A stretch of 64,000 bases of DNA from Streptomyces lunaelactis (GTDB lineage Bacteria > Actinomycetota > Actinomycetes > Streptomycetales > Streptomycetaceae), in contig NZ_CP026304.1 in the NCBI RefSeq assembly GCF_003054555.1, forward strand, positions 2,728,001 through 2,792,000. The letters run 5' to 3'. The translations under genes and the position numbers were made by a program. Of this stretch, positions 25,868 through 34,985 are shown one piece after another. How positions within the stretch are numbered: the first letter of the stretch is position 1; every line of letters begins with the position of its first letter. The notes beneath the pieces were generated by a model. That model saw nothing but the letters and a program-made list of their open reading frames with translations. It was not told where the DNA came from and searched no databases.

Positions 25868-26201
25868 GCCTGCCGCCACACCGCGCCGACTACGCCACCC
25901 ACCGCCGGAGCGGTGTGCGCAGCCGGGACTCGATCGCCTCGGCAAGCTGGCGCCGAGGCAGCCACTTCCGATTCCCTGCGTCCTGCGAACGTCCCGAATG
26001 CGGCACCAAGCTCCTCACACGGGCCATGTGTGGCGGCCCCGGCGCCTTCAGCCGAGCACATCCATACAGGTCAGAGCCGTCTCGAAGTACCGTCGAGGAC
26101 AACGCCGTTGAACTCACGAGCAGCGGATTCAGTCCGTTGGGCCAAAAGTTCTGAATCCGCGCTCGTGATGAGCCGTTTCTGCAGGTCAGAGGCCTTCACA
26201 G
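25868..26201. repeat. Diverged duplicate of 30482-30790 (element terminal sequence)
   Basis: About 330 bases align with the sequence just left of the intact tRNA. Shared blocks include CCGATTCCCTGCGTCCTGC, GCGGATTCAGTCCGTTGGGC and TTTCTGCAGGTCAGAGGCC. Both copies keep an inverted repeat GCGGATTCAG...CTGAATCCGC, about 60-70 bases before the att core. The two elements therefore have homologous ends. I see no gene in it. Confidence 0.7.
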
Positions 26202-26246
26202 TGGGGCGGGTGGGACTCGAACCCACGGCCGACGGATTATGAGTCC
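26202..26246 (-). repeat. att copy C: 45-base tRNA 3' fragment
   Basis: A perfect 45-base copy of the tRNA 3' part. It is followed by a more diverged version of the arm seen at copies A and B (TTTGGTGATCGTGACGGCCC). It marks the border between cargo 2 and cargo 3. Confidence 0.88.
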
Positions 26247-26349
26247 TTTGGTGATCGTGACGGCCCTTGTCGATCTACGCCGATCTACGACGCTTTTGCT
26301 GGTCAGAGCGGGCGAGCTGTGTCGGTGCTACTTAGGATCAGCGACTCCA

Positions 26350-26410
26350 TTAGCAATGAAGACAGTTCGTTAGCAGTGGATTAGCAAATCCGCAGCTTCC
26401 TTAGCAATGA
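26350..26410. repeat. Four TTAGCA iterons beside att copy C
   Basis: TTAGCAATGA (26350), TTAGCAGTGG (26370), TTAGCAAATC (26381) and TTAGCAATGA (26401) are direct repeats with start-to-start spacings of 20, 11 and 20 bases. They lie about 105-165 bases from the att core, and the last one includes the kinase stop codon. The spacing near multiples of one helical turn suggests cooperative protein binding, such as integrase arm sites or a replication/partition iteron set. Confidence 0.55.
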
Positions 26411-29400
26411 CTTCGAGCAGTAGCGGTCGGTTGCATGGCACTTCCGCCAGCCTGCGGGTCGCCGGTTCGACACGATGGTTCCGCGGTGGCGGCGAGCAGG
26501 GCGGTGTCGTCGTCGACCCGGTCGGGGGTGTTCAGCAGCTCCAGAGCCCGTTCGGTGATCTGCTGGGGGTCGGTGCGGGCGGCGGCGGGCAGCGCGCCGC
26601 AGGTCTGGCGCAGGGCCTCCAGGCAGTCGTCCAGGGGCAGCGCCCGGTTTTCCACCAGGCCGTCGGTGTATAGCAGCAGGCTGGTGCCGGGCGGGAACGC
26701 CACCTCGCGGTCGACTGGGGTGCTGCCCAGTCCCAGCGGCAGCGCCGGGGGCAGCTCCAGGTAGGCGGTGTCGGCGGCTACCAGCAGGGGCGGCAGGTGC
26801 CCGCTGGCGGCGTAGCGCAGGCGGTGGCGGTGTGGGTTGTAGACCGCGTACAGGCAGGTGGCGAAGCGTTCGGTGGCGAGCGACTGCAGGTAGGTGTCCA
26901 GCCTGGCCAGCACCTGGGCCGGGCCGGCGCCCTCCATCGCGAGGCTGTGCAGGGCGGAGCGGAGTTGGCCCATCACGGTGGCGGCTTCCACGTCGTGGCC
27001 CATGACGTCGCCGATGGCCAGCCCCACGGCACCGTCGGGCAGTGCGAGCACGTCGTACCAGTCGCCGCCGACCTCGGCGCCGCGGTTGCTGGCCCGGTAG
27101 TGGGTGGCCAGGCGCACCCCGGGCACCTGGGGCAGGCGGTGGGGCAGCAGGGCGCGCTGCAGGGTCAGGGCGAGGCGGCGCTCGTTGTGGTACCGGGTGG
27201 AGTTGTCGTAGGCCAGGGCCAGGCGGTGGGCGAGGTTCTCCAGATACTTGTGTTCGACCGCGGAGTAGTCGGTGTGCCGGACCAGTACCAGGGCCCCCAG
27301 TGTCTGGTCGTGGGCGTGCAGCGGCAGGGCCAGCACGGCGGCGTGCGGCGGGTGCGGGCCGGCTGGGGCTGGGGCGGTGCCGTCGATCGCGTGGGTGGCG
27401 GCGGTGGCCAGGGCCTCGCGGGCAAGAAGAGGGGTGCCGGCGATGTATGCCGGGGGCGACTGCGCCGGGGCGGGTGCCGCGGCGGTGAGGTGGATGCTGA
27501 TCTGGTCGGCGAAGTCGGGCAGCAGGATCTGGCCGGCAGTCTGCAGTACCTGGTCCGGGTCGAGAGTGGCGGACAGCCGCAGGCCCGCGTCGGCCAGGGA
27601 GGCCAGCACGGCCAGCTGGTTGCGGGTCTCGGTCAGGACCTGTTCGCGCAGCCGGGACAGTTCCAACCCAGTGCGGACGCGCGCCAGCAGCTGGCGCGCG
27701 GAGAAGGGTTTGGCCAGGTAGTCGTCGGCACCGGCGTGCCGGCCCTGCACGGATTCCTCCTCGCCGGCGCGGGCGGTGAGCAAGACGATGGGCAGGCGGG
27801 CGGTGCGCGGGTCGGCGCGCAGCGCCCGGACCAGCTCGAAGCCGTCCATGCGGGGCATCATCACGTCGCTGAGCACCAGCTCCACCGGCTGCGCCAGGGC
27901 CATCTCCAGGGCGGCCCGGCCGTCGGCGGCGAGCAGCACGTCGTAGTCGGGCTGCAGGAGCTGGGTGAGGTAGGCGCGCATGTCGGCGTTGTCGTCGACG
28001 ACCAGCAGGCGGGCCCGGTGGGGGCGGTCGGTTTCGTGCGGGCCGGGGCCGTGGGGGGCATCGTGGGTCGCGGGGCGTGCGGTGCGTGCCGCGGGGTGGC
28101 CGCGGCGGGGACGGGGTCGGCCGCCAGCCAGCCCAGCGCCTCGTCCACGTAGGCCGCGGCGCGGCCGGGTCGGCCGCCTCCACCTTCTCTGGGGGTTTCC
28201 TCGAGGGATCCGGCGCCGACCGCTGGCGGGTCCGGGCGGGGCCGGTGGGCGGCGGCGAAGGGGAGGTCCATGGTGACGGTGGTGCCCTGGCCGAGCCGGC
28301 TGTCCACGCCGACGGTGCCGCCGTGCGCTTCCACCAGGTCCTTCACCAGCACCAGGCCGAGGCCGCTGCCCTCGTGGGAGCGGGAGCGGGCGCCGCGGAC
28401 CCGGTGGAAGCGCTCGAACAGGCGCGGCAACTCGTCCGCGGGGATGCCGGTGCCGGTGTCGGTCACGGTCAGCCGGGCCCGGTCGCCGGCCGCGGCCACC
28501 TGCACCCGGGCACCGCCGGTGAAGGTGAACTTCAGGGCGTTGCTGAGCAGGTTGAGGATGATCTTCTCCCACATCTCCCGGTCCAGGGACACCGGCTTGG
28601 GCAGCGGCGGGCAGTCCACCTCCAGCGTCAGCCCGGCCGCCTCGAAGGCGGAGCGGAACACCCCGGCCAGCTCGGCCGTGGCACCGGCGAGGTCGACCGG
28701 CTCGAGGGCCGGGCGCATCTGCCCGGCCTCGGCCCTGGCGACGTCCAGGAGGGTGTTGACCTGCTTCAGCAGGCGCAGAGCGCCGCGCTCGGCCAGCTCC
28801 AGCTGCTCGCGCCGCTCGGGCCGGTCCTCGTCGGCCAGGGCCTGCTGGAGCGGGCCCAGGAGCAGGGTGAGCGGGGTGCGGAACTCGTGGCTGACGTTGG
28901 CGAAGAAGGTGGTCTTGGCCCGGTCCAGCTCGGCCAGCGCCTCCGCCCGCCGGCGCTGCTCGTCGTGGGCGAGCGCGGCCGTCAGCGCCCCGGCCACGGC
29001 GGCGGCGAGCACCTCCAAAAAGTCCCTGTAGGCCCCGGCTGGCGGGAAGCAGGGGTTGACGCCCACCACCAGGACGCCCTCCACCTGGCCCGCACAGTCC
29101 AGCGGCAGGGCCAGCGCCTGCTCGACTGGGAGCCGGGGGGCCGCTGCGTGCTGCCCGGCCGTGTTGCCGCCGGTGAGCGCGGCGGCTGGCAGCGTGGCAG
29201 GGGCACCTTCGGCGACCACCTGCGCCAGCCGGGCCGCGACCTCCGACCCGTCGGCCGCACCCAGCGAGACGGCCTCGGGCGCCGGCCGGAGCCCTGCGGA
29301 GGCCGCCTGCCGCAGCATCCCCGGCTCGGAGGCCAGGTACAGGCCCAGGAACGGGATCTCCTCGGGATAGGAGCCCAGCACCTCCGCGACGACGCGGGCG

Positions 29401-29969
29401 ACCTCGCCCGGGGTGGGCAGCCCGGCGGTGCGGGCGCCGGTCTCGCTCAGCAGGCGCAGTCGGCGCTCGCCCAGTACCCGGCCGGTGGTCTCGGTGATGA
29501 TCTGCAGCACGCCGCCGACGGTGCCGTCGTCCAGCAGCACGGGCTGGAAGGCGGAGTCGAAGTAGCACTGTTCCGGAAAGCCGTGGCGCTCCATGATGAG
29601 CGGCTCATCGGGGATCAGCAGGGGCTTGCGGGTGTCGGTCACATAGTGGAAGTGGGAGCTCACGGGGTGGACCCAGACCTCGGGGAACACATCCTTATAG
29701 GGCCTCCCGAGCGCCCAGGGGTGTTTGGCGCCGACAATGGGTGAGGAGCCCAGGTTGTACAGCGTGGCGAATTCGGCGCCCCAGTACAGAGCCATCCCGT
29801 GCTCAGAGGTGAGCATGAGGCGCAGGGTGTCCACCAGGGGCCCCGGCCAGGACTCGGGGGGCCCGAGCGGCGTCGCCGCCCACTCGATCCCTGCCAGAAG
29901 CTCGCCGAACGCGCCGGCCTCGGCGAACATCCGGGCCGCCGCGGTGCGCGGGTCATCGGGCCGGGTCAT
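26401..29969 (-). CDS. Hybrid sensor kinase / response regulator / SpoIIE phosphatase, interrupted by one apparent frameshift
   Basis: Two minus-strand frames together make one protein of about 1,190 residues. Start 29969 follows AGGAGGAAGAA. The first frame (to 27861 if read through) holds a PAS-like domain (LYWGAEFATLYN), a GAF-like region, HisKA (FFANVSHEFRTPLTLL) and HATPase (NLLSNALKF, then GSGLGLVLVKDL). The second frame takes over around 28030-28090 with a receiver domain (LLVVDDNADMRAYL, LSDVMMPRMDG, AKPF), GAF, and a PP2C/SpoIIE domain (GGDWYDVLALPDG, AIGDVMGHDVEAA). The length is off by one base. It is the only cargo gene of segment 3. Kinases of this layout sense signals and control anti-sigma pathways. 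Confidence 0.78.
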
Positions 29970-30210
29970 CGAGAATTCTTCCTCCTGGCGCCTATGTGAT
30001 CCGCCCGCGCCCTCCCAAGACCGCCGACGGCCACTCGCTGCGGACCTTCCGGGCAGATCGGACGCCGGATCCGACGGTTTTGGCTACGCTCCTGCCAGAA
30101 TTGCAAGGTTAAAACGACTAAAACTGTGATTTGCCCAGCAGTGTACGCTTGCAGCCGCACGCCGACGGCGGTGATCGTCGACCTTTCGCAGTCCCTGTGA
30201 GCAGCCGACA
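29970..30210. other. Intergenic region upstream of the hybrid kinase
   Basis: About 240 bases between the kinase start and the transposase relic. It includes an AT-richer stretch near 30095-30130 (GGTTAAAACGACTAAAACTG) with a repeated AAAACG/AAAACT that may hold the kinase promoter. No gene is seen. Confidence 0.35.
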
Positions 30211-30478
30211 CCGATCGGCGCCGACGGTGTCGACCGGGACGGCGGGCAGAAGGTGGCGGGCCGCAAAGGGCAGGTCGTGGACTGCCTGGGCTTGCTGCTG
30301 GCGGTGCTGGTCACCGCCGCGAGCGTCCAGGACCGGGATGCCGCGATGCCGCTGCTGCAGCGACTGCGTGAACTCCACCGCAGGATCACCCTGGTGTGGG
30401 CCGACGGCGGATACGCCGACTCGTCGACTGGGGCCCGCACCCGGCTCCGCCTCGCGCTCACCATTGTCAAACGCTGGC
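30211..30478 (+). pseudogene. IS5-family transposase relic (DDE core fragment)
   Basis: One frame reads ADGVDRDGGQKVAGRKG, then VDCLGLLLAVLVTAASVQDR, then ITLVWADGGYA. This is the typical IS5-group DDE transposase core (KxAGRKRHxxVDTxGLLL, WADxGYA). The N-terminus, the catalytic end and the terminal inverted repeats are missing, and the upstream part needs frame changes. It is a dead insertion sequence inside cargo 3. Confidence 0.7.
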
Positions 30479-30481
30479 CGC

Positions 30482-30790
30482 GTGCCGCCACACCGCGCGG
30501 ACTACGCCACCCACGTCCGGAGCGGTGTCGGGCAACATGGTGCCGAGGCAGTTGCTTCCGATTCCCTGCGTCCTGCCAGCGTCCCGAATTCGCCGTCCAA
30601 CCGCTCACATTGGCCAGATGCGGTGACTTCCCGGACTGTGGGGCCAACACATCCGCGCAGGTCAGGCCAGTTCGAACTACCGCCGACGGCAACGCTGTCG
30701 AACTCATCGGCAGCGGATTCAGTCCGTTGGGCCAAAGTCCTGAATCCGCACCCGCGATGAGACGTTTCTGCAGGTCAGAGGCCTGCACAG
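30482..30790. repeat. Element terminal sequence left of the intact tRNA (copy of 25868-26201)
   Basis: Homologous to the sequence left of att copy C, including the inverted repeat GCGGATTCAG...CTGAATCCGC near 30712-30750 and TTTCTGCAGGTCAGAGGCC before the core. This is the element-side end of the innermost integration, directly abutting the tRNA 3' end. Confidence 0.65.
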
Positions 30791-30864
30791 TGGGGCGGGT
30801 GGGACTCGAACCCACGGCCGACGGATTATGAGTCCGCTGCTCTAACCGGCTGAGCTACCGCCCC
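30791..30864 (-). tRNA. tRNA with anticodon CAT (tRNA-Met or lysidine-type tRNA-Ile), integration target
   Basis: A 74-base cloverleaf on the minus strand with a 7-bp acceptor stem (GGGGCGG/CCGCCCC), D-arm AGCTCAGCCGGTTAGAGC, anticodon loop CTCATAA (CAT) and T-arm GGGTTCGAGTCCC. The 3' CCA is not encoded. Elongator Met and lysidine-modified Ile share this anticodon and are not separated here. It is the only complete copy of a sequence whose 3' part recurs at 12925, 20158 and 26202. Confidence 0.92.
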
Positions 30865-31017
30865 TAACGGCGCGTCGCGCACATATGTGCGCGCCGTCTG
30901 CCGCAGCATAGCCGCTCATACGATCTCCTGCCTCGGATGATCGGCAACGCACAATCATGAGGACTGCGCTGCCCCCTGCCCGGTTCCAGAAGTCGTCGGA
31001 CCATCACATGGGACATA

Positions 31018-31042
31018 CGAAAAAGGGCCCCACAGGGGCCCT
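31018..31042 (-). terminator. Rho-independent terminator of the tRNA-Asn pair
   Basis: AGGGCCCC-ACA-GGGGCCCT at 31024-31042. Read on the minus strand it is followed by TTTTC, immediately downstream of the two tRNA-Asn genes. Confidence 0.75.
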
Positions 31043-31055
31043 CTTCCGGTATCTG

Positions 31056-31128
31056 CTCCCCCGGCTGGACTCGAACCAGCAACCCTCCGGTTAACAGCCG
31101 AATGCTCTGCCAATTGAGCTACAGGGGA
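31056..31128 (-). tRNA. tRNA-Asn (GTT), copy 1
   Basis: 73 bases, acceptor TCCCCTG...CGGGGGA-type pairing, anticodon loop CTGTTAA (GTT), T-arm GGTTCGAGTCC. It differs from its neighbour only in the anticodon stem, variable region and T-stem. CCA is not encoded. Confidence 0.93.
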
Positions 31129-31133
31129 TCGCG

Positions 31134-31206
31134 CTCCCCCGACTGGACTCGAACCAGTAACCTGCCGGTTAACAGCCGGCTGCTCTGCCAATTGAGCTAC
31201 AGGGGA
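31134..31206 (-). tRNA. tRNA-Asn (GTT), copy 2
   Basis: 73 bases, tandem to copy 1 with a 5-base gap, same anticodon GTT. The anticodon stem here is GCCGG/CCGGC. The two genes are probably co-transcribed leftwards to the terminator at 31018. Confidence 0.93.
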
Positions 31207-31378
31207 TTGCTGCGTGTGCACCGAACGTACCTACCTCGGGCGTCCCGGGGGGCGTGTGCTCGCTGCGACACATACATTAGCGCAAGCAGGGGGGTGCTCC
31301 GCCAATCGGTATGGCTGGGGTGATCTCCGGCTGCGCCGGGTAGGCGGGCAGCACCGACGCAAGGGAAGGGTGGCAGCC

Positions 31379-31678
31379 ATGCGGTACAAGCTGACGTTCG
31401 TCATCGGACTGGCCCTCGGCTACGTGATCGGCACACGGGCCGGCCGCGAGCGCTACGAGCAGCTGAAGAAGTCCGCGCGCCAGTTCTCCCAGAATCCCGC
31501 CGTCCGCAATGCCGCCGAGTCCGCGGCGCAGAGCAGCCGCGAGGTGGCGGGCAAGGCCTTCCACGCGGTGAGCGACAAGGTCGGGGACCGGGTGCCCGAC
31601 TCGGTGGCGGAGCGGGTGCGGTCCCTCCGGGAGCGGACCGCGAACGCCGAGGACGACTGGGGAACGAGCAACACGTGA
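31379..31678 (+). CDS. YtxH-like small membrane protein
   Basis: This 99-residue protein has an N-terminal transmembrane segment with the glycine pattern of YtxH domains (FVIGLALGYVIGTRAGRERYE) and a charged helical tail (VSDKVGDRVPDSVAERVRSL). YtxH-like proteins are often linked to stress or envelope functions; no enzymatic motif is present. ATG 31379 follows AAGGGAAGGG. It lies 36 bases before the sugar kinase. Confidence 0.75.
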   Translation: MRYKLTFVIGLALGYVIGTRAGRERYEQLKKSARQFSQNPAVRNAAESAAQSSREVAGKAFHAVSDKVGDRVPDSVAERVRSLRERTANAEDDWGTSNT

Positions 31679-31714
31679 CGACGTGGTCCCGCGCGTGCGG
31701 CAGAATCGTCTGAC

Positions 31715-33160
31715 ATGGGGATAGTCGCCGGGCTGGACAGTTCGTCTGCATTCACGCGCATCGTCGTCTGTGACACGGACACGGGTGCCGTTCTGCGCCA
31801 GGGGTATGCGCCGCACCCCGTCGAGGCGAAGGCGACCGAGGTCGATCCGCAGGTATGGCTGCTGTCGCTCGGTGAGGCCGCGACCGGCGGGCTGCTTGAA
31901 GGCGTACAGGCCATCGGGGTGTCCGCGCAGCAGCACGGACTGCTGGCCATGGACGCGCAGGGCAATCTCGTACGGCCCGCGCTGCTCGGCAATGACAAGC
32001 GGGCGCAGCCCGCGGCGGCGGATCTGATCGACGCGCTCGGCGGGCGGCAGGCCTGGGCCGAGGCTGTCGGCTCGGTGCCGCAGGCCGCGCAGCCGGTGAC
32101 GAAGCTGCGCTGGATGGCGCGCTCGGAGGCCGACCTCGCGCGGCGCGTCGCGTTGGTGATGCAGCCGCACGACTGGCTGGTGTGGCAGCTGCTCGGCCGG
32201 CCGGCCCGCCGGACCACCGACCGCGGCGCGGCTTCCGGCACCGGGTACTGGTCGGCGGGCAGCGGCTCCTACCGGACCGATCTGGTGGAGCTGGCGCTCG
32301 GGCACCGGTGCGCGCTGCCCGAGGTGCTCGGCCCGGCCGAGGCGGCGGGGACGACGCCCGAGGGGCTGCTGATCTCCGCCGGGACCGGCGAGACGATGGC
32401 CGCGGCGTTCGGGCTCGGCGTCGGGGTCGGCGACGCGGTGGTGTCGCTGGGGGCTTCGGGCTCAGTGATGGCCGTGCACCATGAGGCGCTGGCCGACCCG
32501 AGCGGGATGATCACGTCGTTCGCCGACGCCACCGGGATGCATCTGCCGGTCGTGCACACGCTCAATGCCGTACGGGCGCTGCGCGGGACGGCCGAGCTGC
32601 TGGGTCTGGAGGGGCTCGAAGAGCTCTCCGCGCTGGCGATGAAGTCGACGCCCGGGTCGTCCGGTCTTGTGATGCTGCCCTATCTGGAGGGCGAGCGGAC
32701 TCCGCAACTGCCGCACACCGCGGGGACGCTGAGCGGGCTGCGGCGCGAGTCGATGAAGCCCGAGCATCTGGCGCGGGCGGCCTTCGAGGGCATGCTCTGC
32801 TCGCTCGCGGACGCTATGGACGTGCTGCGCTGGCGCGGGGTGGAGGTCCGCAGGGTCTTTCTGCTGGGTGCGGCGGCCGAGTTGCACGCCGTGCAGGCCG
32901 CGGCGCCCGCGATCTTCGGTGCGCAGGTCGTCGTACCGCAGCCCGCCGACTATGCGGCGCTCGGCGCGGCCCGGCAGGCCGCGTGGGCGCTCGGGGTCTC
33001 GCAGGGGACGCTGTCGCCGGCCGCTCCCCCGGCATGGCAGGGCGCCGCGGCGCAGATCCTGGAGCCGGGCGAGGAGCTGGCGGTGGGTCAGGCGGTTCGC
33101 CAGCAGTACGGCGCGACGCGGGACCAGATCCACCCGGGGGCCTTCAACCCGAGTTCTTGA
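31715..33160 (+). CDS. FGGY-family carbohydrate kinase (xylulokinase-like)
   Basis: This 481-residue two-domain ASKHA-fold sugar kinase has an N-terminal phosphate loop (GIVAGLDSSSAFTRIVV), GVSAQQHGLLAMD like the GxxGQxHG motif of xylulokinases, and a C-terminal ATP site (SLGASGSVMAV, then VRRVFLLGAAAELHAVQ). Xylulokinase phosphorylates D-xylulose for the pentose phosphate pathway. No xylose isomerase or transporter is adjacent, so the substrate is uncertain. Confidence 0.8.
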   Translation: MGIVAGLDSSSAFTRIVVCDTDTGAVLRQGYAPHPVEAKATEVDPQVWLLSLGEAATGGLLEGVQAIGVSAQQHGLLAMDAQGNLVRPALLGNDKRAQPAAADLIDALGGRQAWAEAVGSVPQAAQPVTKLRWMARSEADLARRVALVMQPHDWLVWQLLGRPARRTTDRGAASGTGYWSAGSGSYRTDLVELALGHRCALPEVLGPAEAAGTTPEGLLISAGTGETMAAAFGLGVGVGDAVVSLGASGSVMAVHHEALADPSGMITSFADATGMHLPVVHTLNAVRALRGTAELLGLEGLEELSALAMKSTPGSSGLVMLPYLEGERTPQLPHTAGTLSGLRRESMKPEHLARAAFEGMLCSLADAMDVLRWRGVEVRRVFLLGAAAELHAVQAAAPAIFGAQVVVPQPADYAALGAARQAAWALGVSQGTLSPAAPPAWQGAAAQILEPGEELAVGQAVRQQYGATRDQIHPGAFNPSS

Positions 33161-33251
33161 CCCCGCCTTGAATTAATTGCTTGAGGCTCCGGGGATGGAG
33201 TAGCAGAAGATGGGGTGACACCCCGATCTTGCCGACCCCGAGAGACAGCGC

Positions 33252-34985
33252 GTGCTGATACGAGTACTGCGGACCTACCTCGGTCCGTACAAGAAACCCA
33301 TCGCCCTGCTCGTGGCTCTCCAGCTGCTGCAGACCAGCGCCACCCTCTATCTGCCCACCCTGAACGCCGACATCATTGACAACGGTGTCGTGAAGGGGGA
33401 CACGGGCTTCATCGTGCAGCTCGGCGGGATCATGATCGCCGTCAGCATCGTGCAGGTCTTCTGCAATATCGGAGCCGTCTACTACGGCGCGCGGACCGCG
33501 TCCGCGCTCGGGCGGGACGTCCGGGCGGCCGTCTTCGACCGGGTGCAGAGCTTCTCGGCGCGGGAGGTCGGCCACTTCGGGGCGCCCTCGCTGATCACGC
33601 GTACGACCAATGACGTCCAGCAGGTGCAGATGCTGGTCCTGATGGGGTTCACGCTGATGGTGTCGGCGCCGATCATGTGCGTCGGCGGCATCATCATGGC
33701 GCTCGGCCAGGATGTGCCGCTGTCGGCGGTGCTGCTGGCGGTGGTGCCGGTGCTGGGCATCGCGGTGTCGCTGATCGTCAGGAAGATGCGGCCGCTGTTC
33801 CGCACCATGCAGGAGCGGCTGGACACCGTGAACCGGGTCCTGCGGGAGCAGATCACCGGCAATCGCGTCATCCGGGCCTTCGTACGCGACGAGTACGAGA
33901 AGGAACGCTTCCGCGAGGCCAATAACGACCTCACGGAGGTGTCGCTGTCCACCGGGCGGCTGATGGCGCTGATGTTCCCGACCGTGATGACCGTGGTGAA
34001 CGTGTCGTCCGTCGCCGTCGTCTGGTTCGGTGCGCAGCGGATCGACAGCGGTGCCATACAGATCGGTGCGCTGACCGCGTTCCTCGCGTATCTGATGCAG
34101 ATCGTGATGGCCGTGATGATGGCCACCTTCATGTTCATGATGGTGCCGCGCGCCGAGGTCTGTGCCGAGCGGATCGCGGAGGTCCTGGGCACGGATTCGA
34201 GCGTGGTGCCGCCGGCCGAGCCCGTACGGAAGCTGCTCCGGCGCGGGCATCTGGAGGTACGGGACGTCGAGTTCCGCTATCCGGGGGCCGAGGCGCCGGT
34301 GCTGCGGAGCGTCGAACTGGTCGCGCGGCCCGGGGAGACGACCGCGATCATCGGGTCCACGGGCAGCGGCAAGTCGACGCTGCTGGGGCTCGTACCGCGG
34401 CTGTTCGATGTGACGGGCGGCGAGGTGCTCGTCGACGGCGTGGACGTACGCACGCTCGATCGGGCGCTGATGGCCAGAACGGTGGGGCTCGTGCCCCAGA
34501 AGCCGTATCTCTTCTCCGGCACCGTGGCCACCAATCTGCGGTACGGCAAGCCCGACGCGAGTGACGAAGAGCTGTGGCAGGCGCTCGAGGTGGCGCAGGC
34601 CGCCGACTTCGTACGGGAGCTGGAAGCCGGCCTGGACGCGCCGATCGCACAGGGCGGCACCAATGTCTCCGGCGGACAGCGGCAGCGCCTTGCCATCGCC
34701 AGGACGCTGGTGCAGCGGCCGGAGATCTATCTCTTCGACGACTCCTTCTCGGCGCTGGACTACGCCACGGACGCGGCGCTGCGCCGGGCGCTGGCCCAGG
34801 AGACCTCGGAGTCGACGGTGGTGATCGTCGCCCAGCGGGTGTCGACCATCCGTGACGCCGACCGGATCGTGGTCCTGGACGAGGGGCAGGTCGTGGGGAC
34901 GGGAAGCCACCACGAGCTGATGGAGAGCAATGAGACCTACCGCGAGATCGTGCTCTCGCAGCTGACGGAGGCTGAGGCCGCATGA
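33252..34985 (+). CDS. ABC exporter half-transporter (first of a pair)
   Basis: This 577-residue fused permease-ATPase has six transmembrane helices at about residues 15-300, then an ATPase domain: Walker A GSTGSGKST (near 371), signature VSGGQRQRLAIA (near 475) and Walker B YLFDDSFSALD. It overlaps the next ABC gene by 4 bases and the two probably form a heterodimer. Both ATP sites here look complete. The substrate cannot be inferred; multidrug or lipid export are typical of the family. Confidence 0.9.
   Translation: MLIRVLRTYLGPYKKPIALLVALQLLQTSATLYLPTLNADIIDNGVVKGDTGFIVQLGGIMIAVSIVQVFCNIGAVYYGARTASALGRDVRAAVFDRVQSFSAREVGHFGAPSLITRTTNDVQQVQMLVLMGFTLMVSAPIMCVGGIIMALGQDVPLSAVLLAVVPVLGIAVSLIVRKMRPLFRTMQERLDTVNRVLREQITGNRVIRAFVRDEYEKERFREANNDLTEVSLSTGRLMALMFPTVMTVVNVSSVAVVWFGAQRIDSGAIQIGALTAFLAYLMQIVMAVMMATFMFMMVPRAEVCAERIAEVLGTDSSVVPPAEPVRKLLRRGHLEVRDVEFRYPGAEAPVLRSVELVARPGETTAIIGSTGSGKSTLLGLVPRLFDVTGGEVLVDGVDVRTLDRALMARTVGLVPQKPYLFSGTVATNLRYGKPDASDEELWQALEVAQAADFVRELEAGLDAPIAQGGTNVSGGQRQRLAIARTLVQRPEIYLFDDSFSALDYATDAALRRALAQETSESTVVIVAQRVSTIRDADRIVVLDEGQVVGTGSHHELMESNETYREIVLSQLTEAEAA

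Noticed and set aside
28030..28090. Programmed -1 frameshift at a C-run in the hybrid kinase
   Set aside because: The C-run is not in the X-XXY-YYZ register for the zero frame and no downstream structure is evident. Two similar lesions elsewhere point to sequencing error.
30084..30815. 243-residue minus-strand frame running through the tRNA and element end
   Set aside because: It reads through tRNA and att sequence and the transposase relic. Conservation with copy C is at DNA level and explained by the element end.
33144..34913. 589-residue minus-strand frame under the ABC transporter
   Set aside because: His/Arg/Asp-rich shadow of the ABC gene, which has complete ATPase motifs on the other strand.
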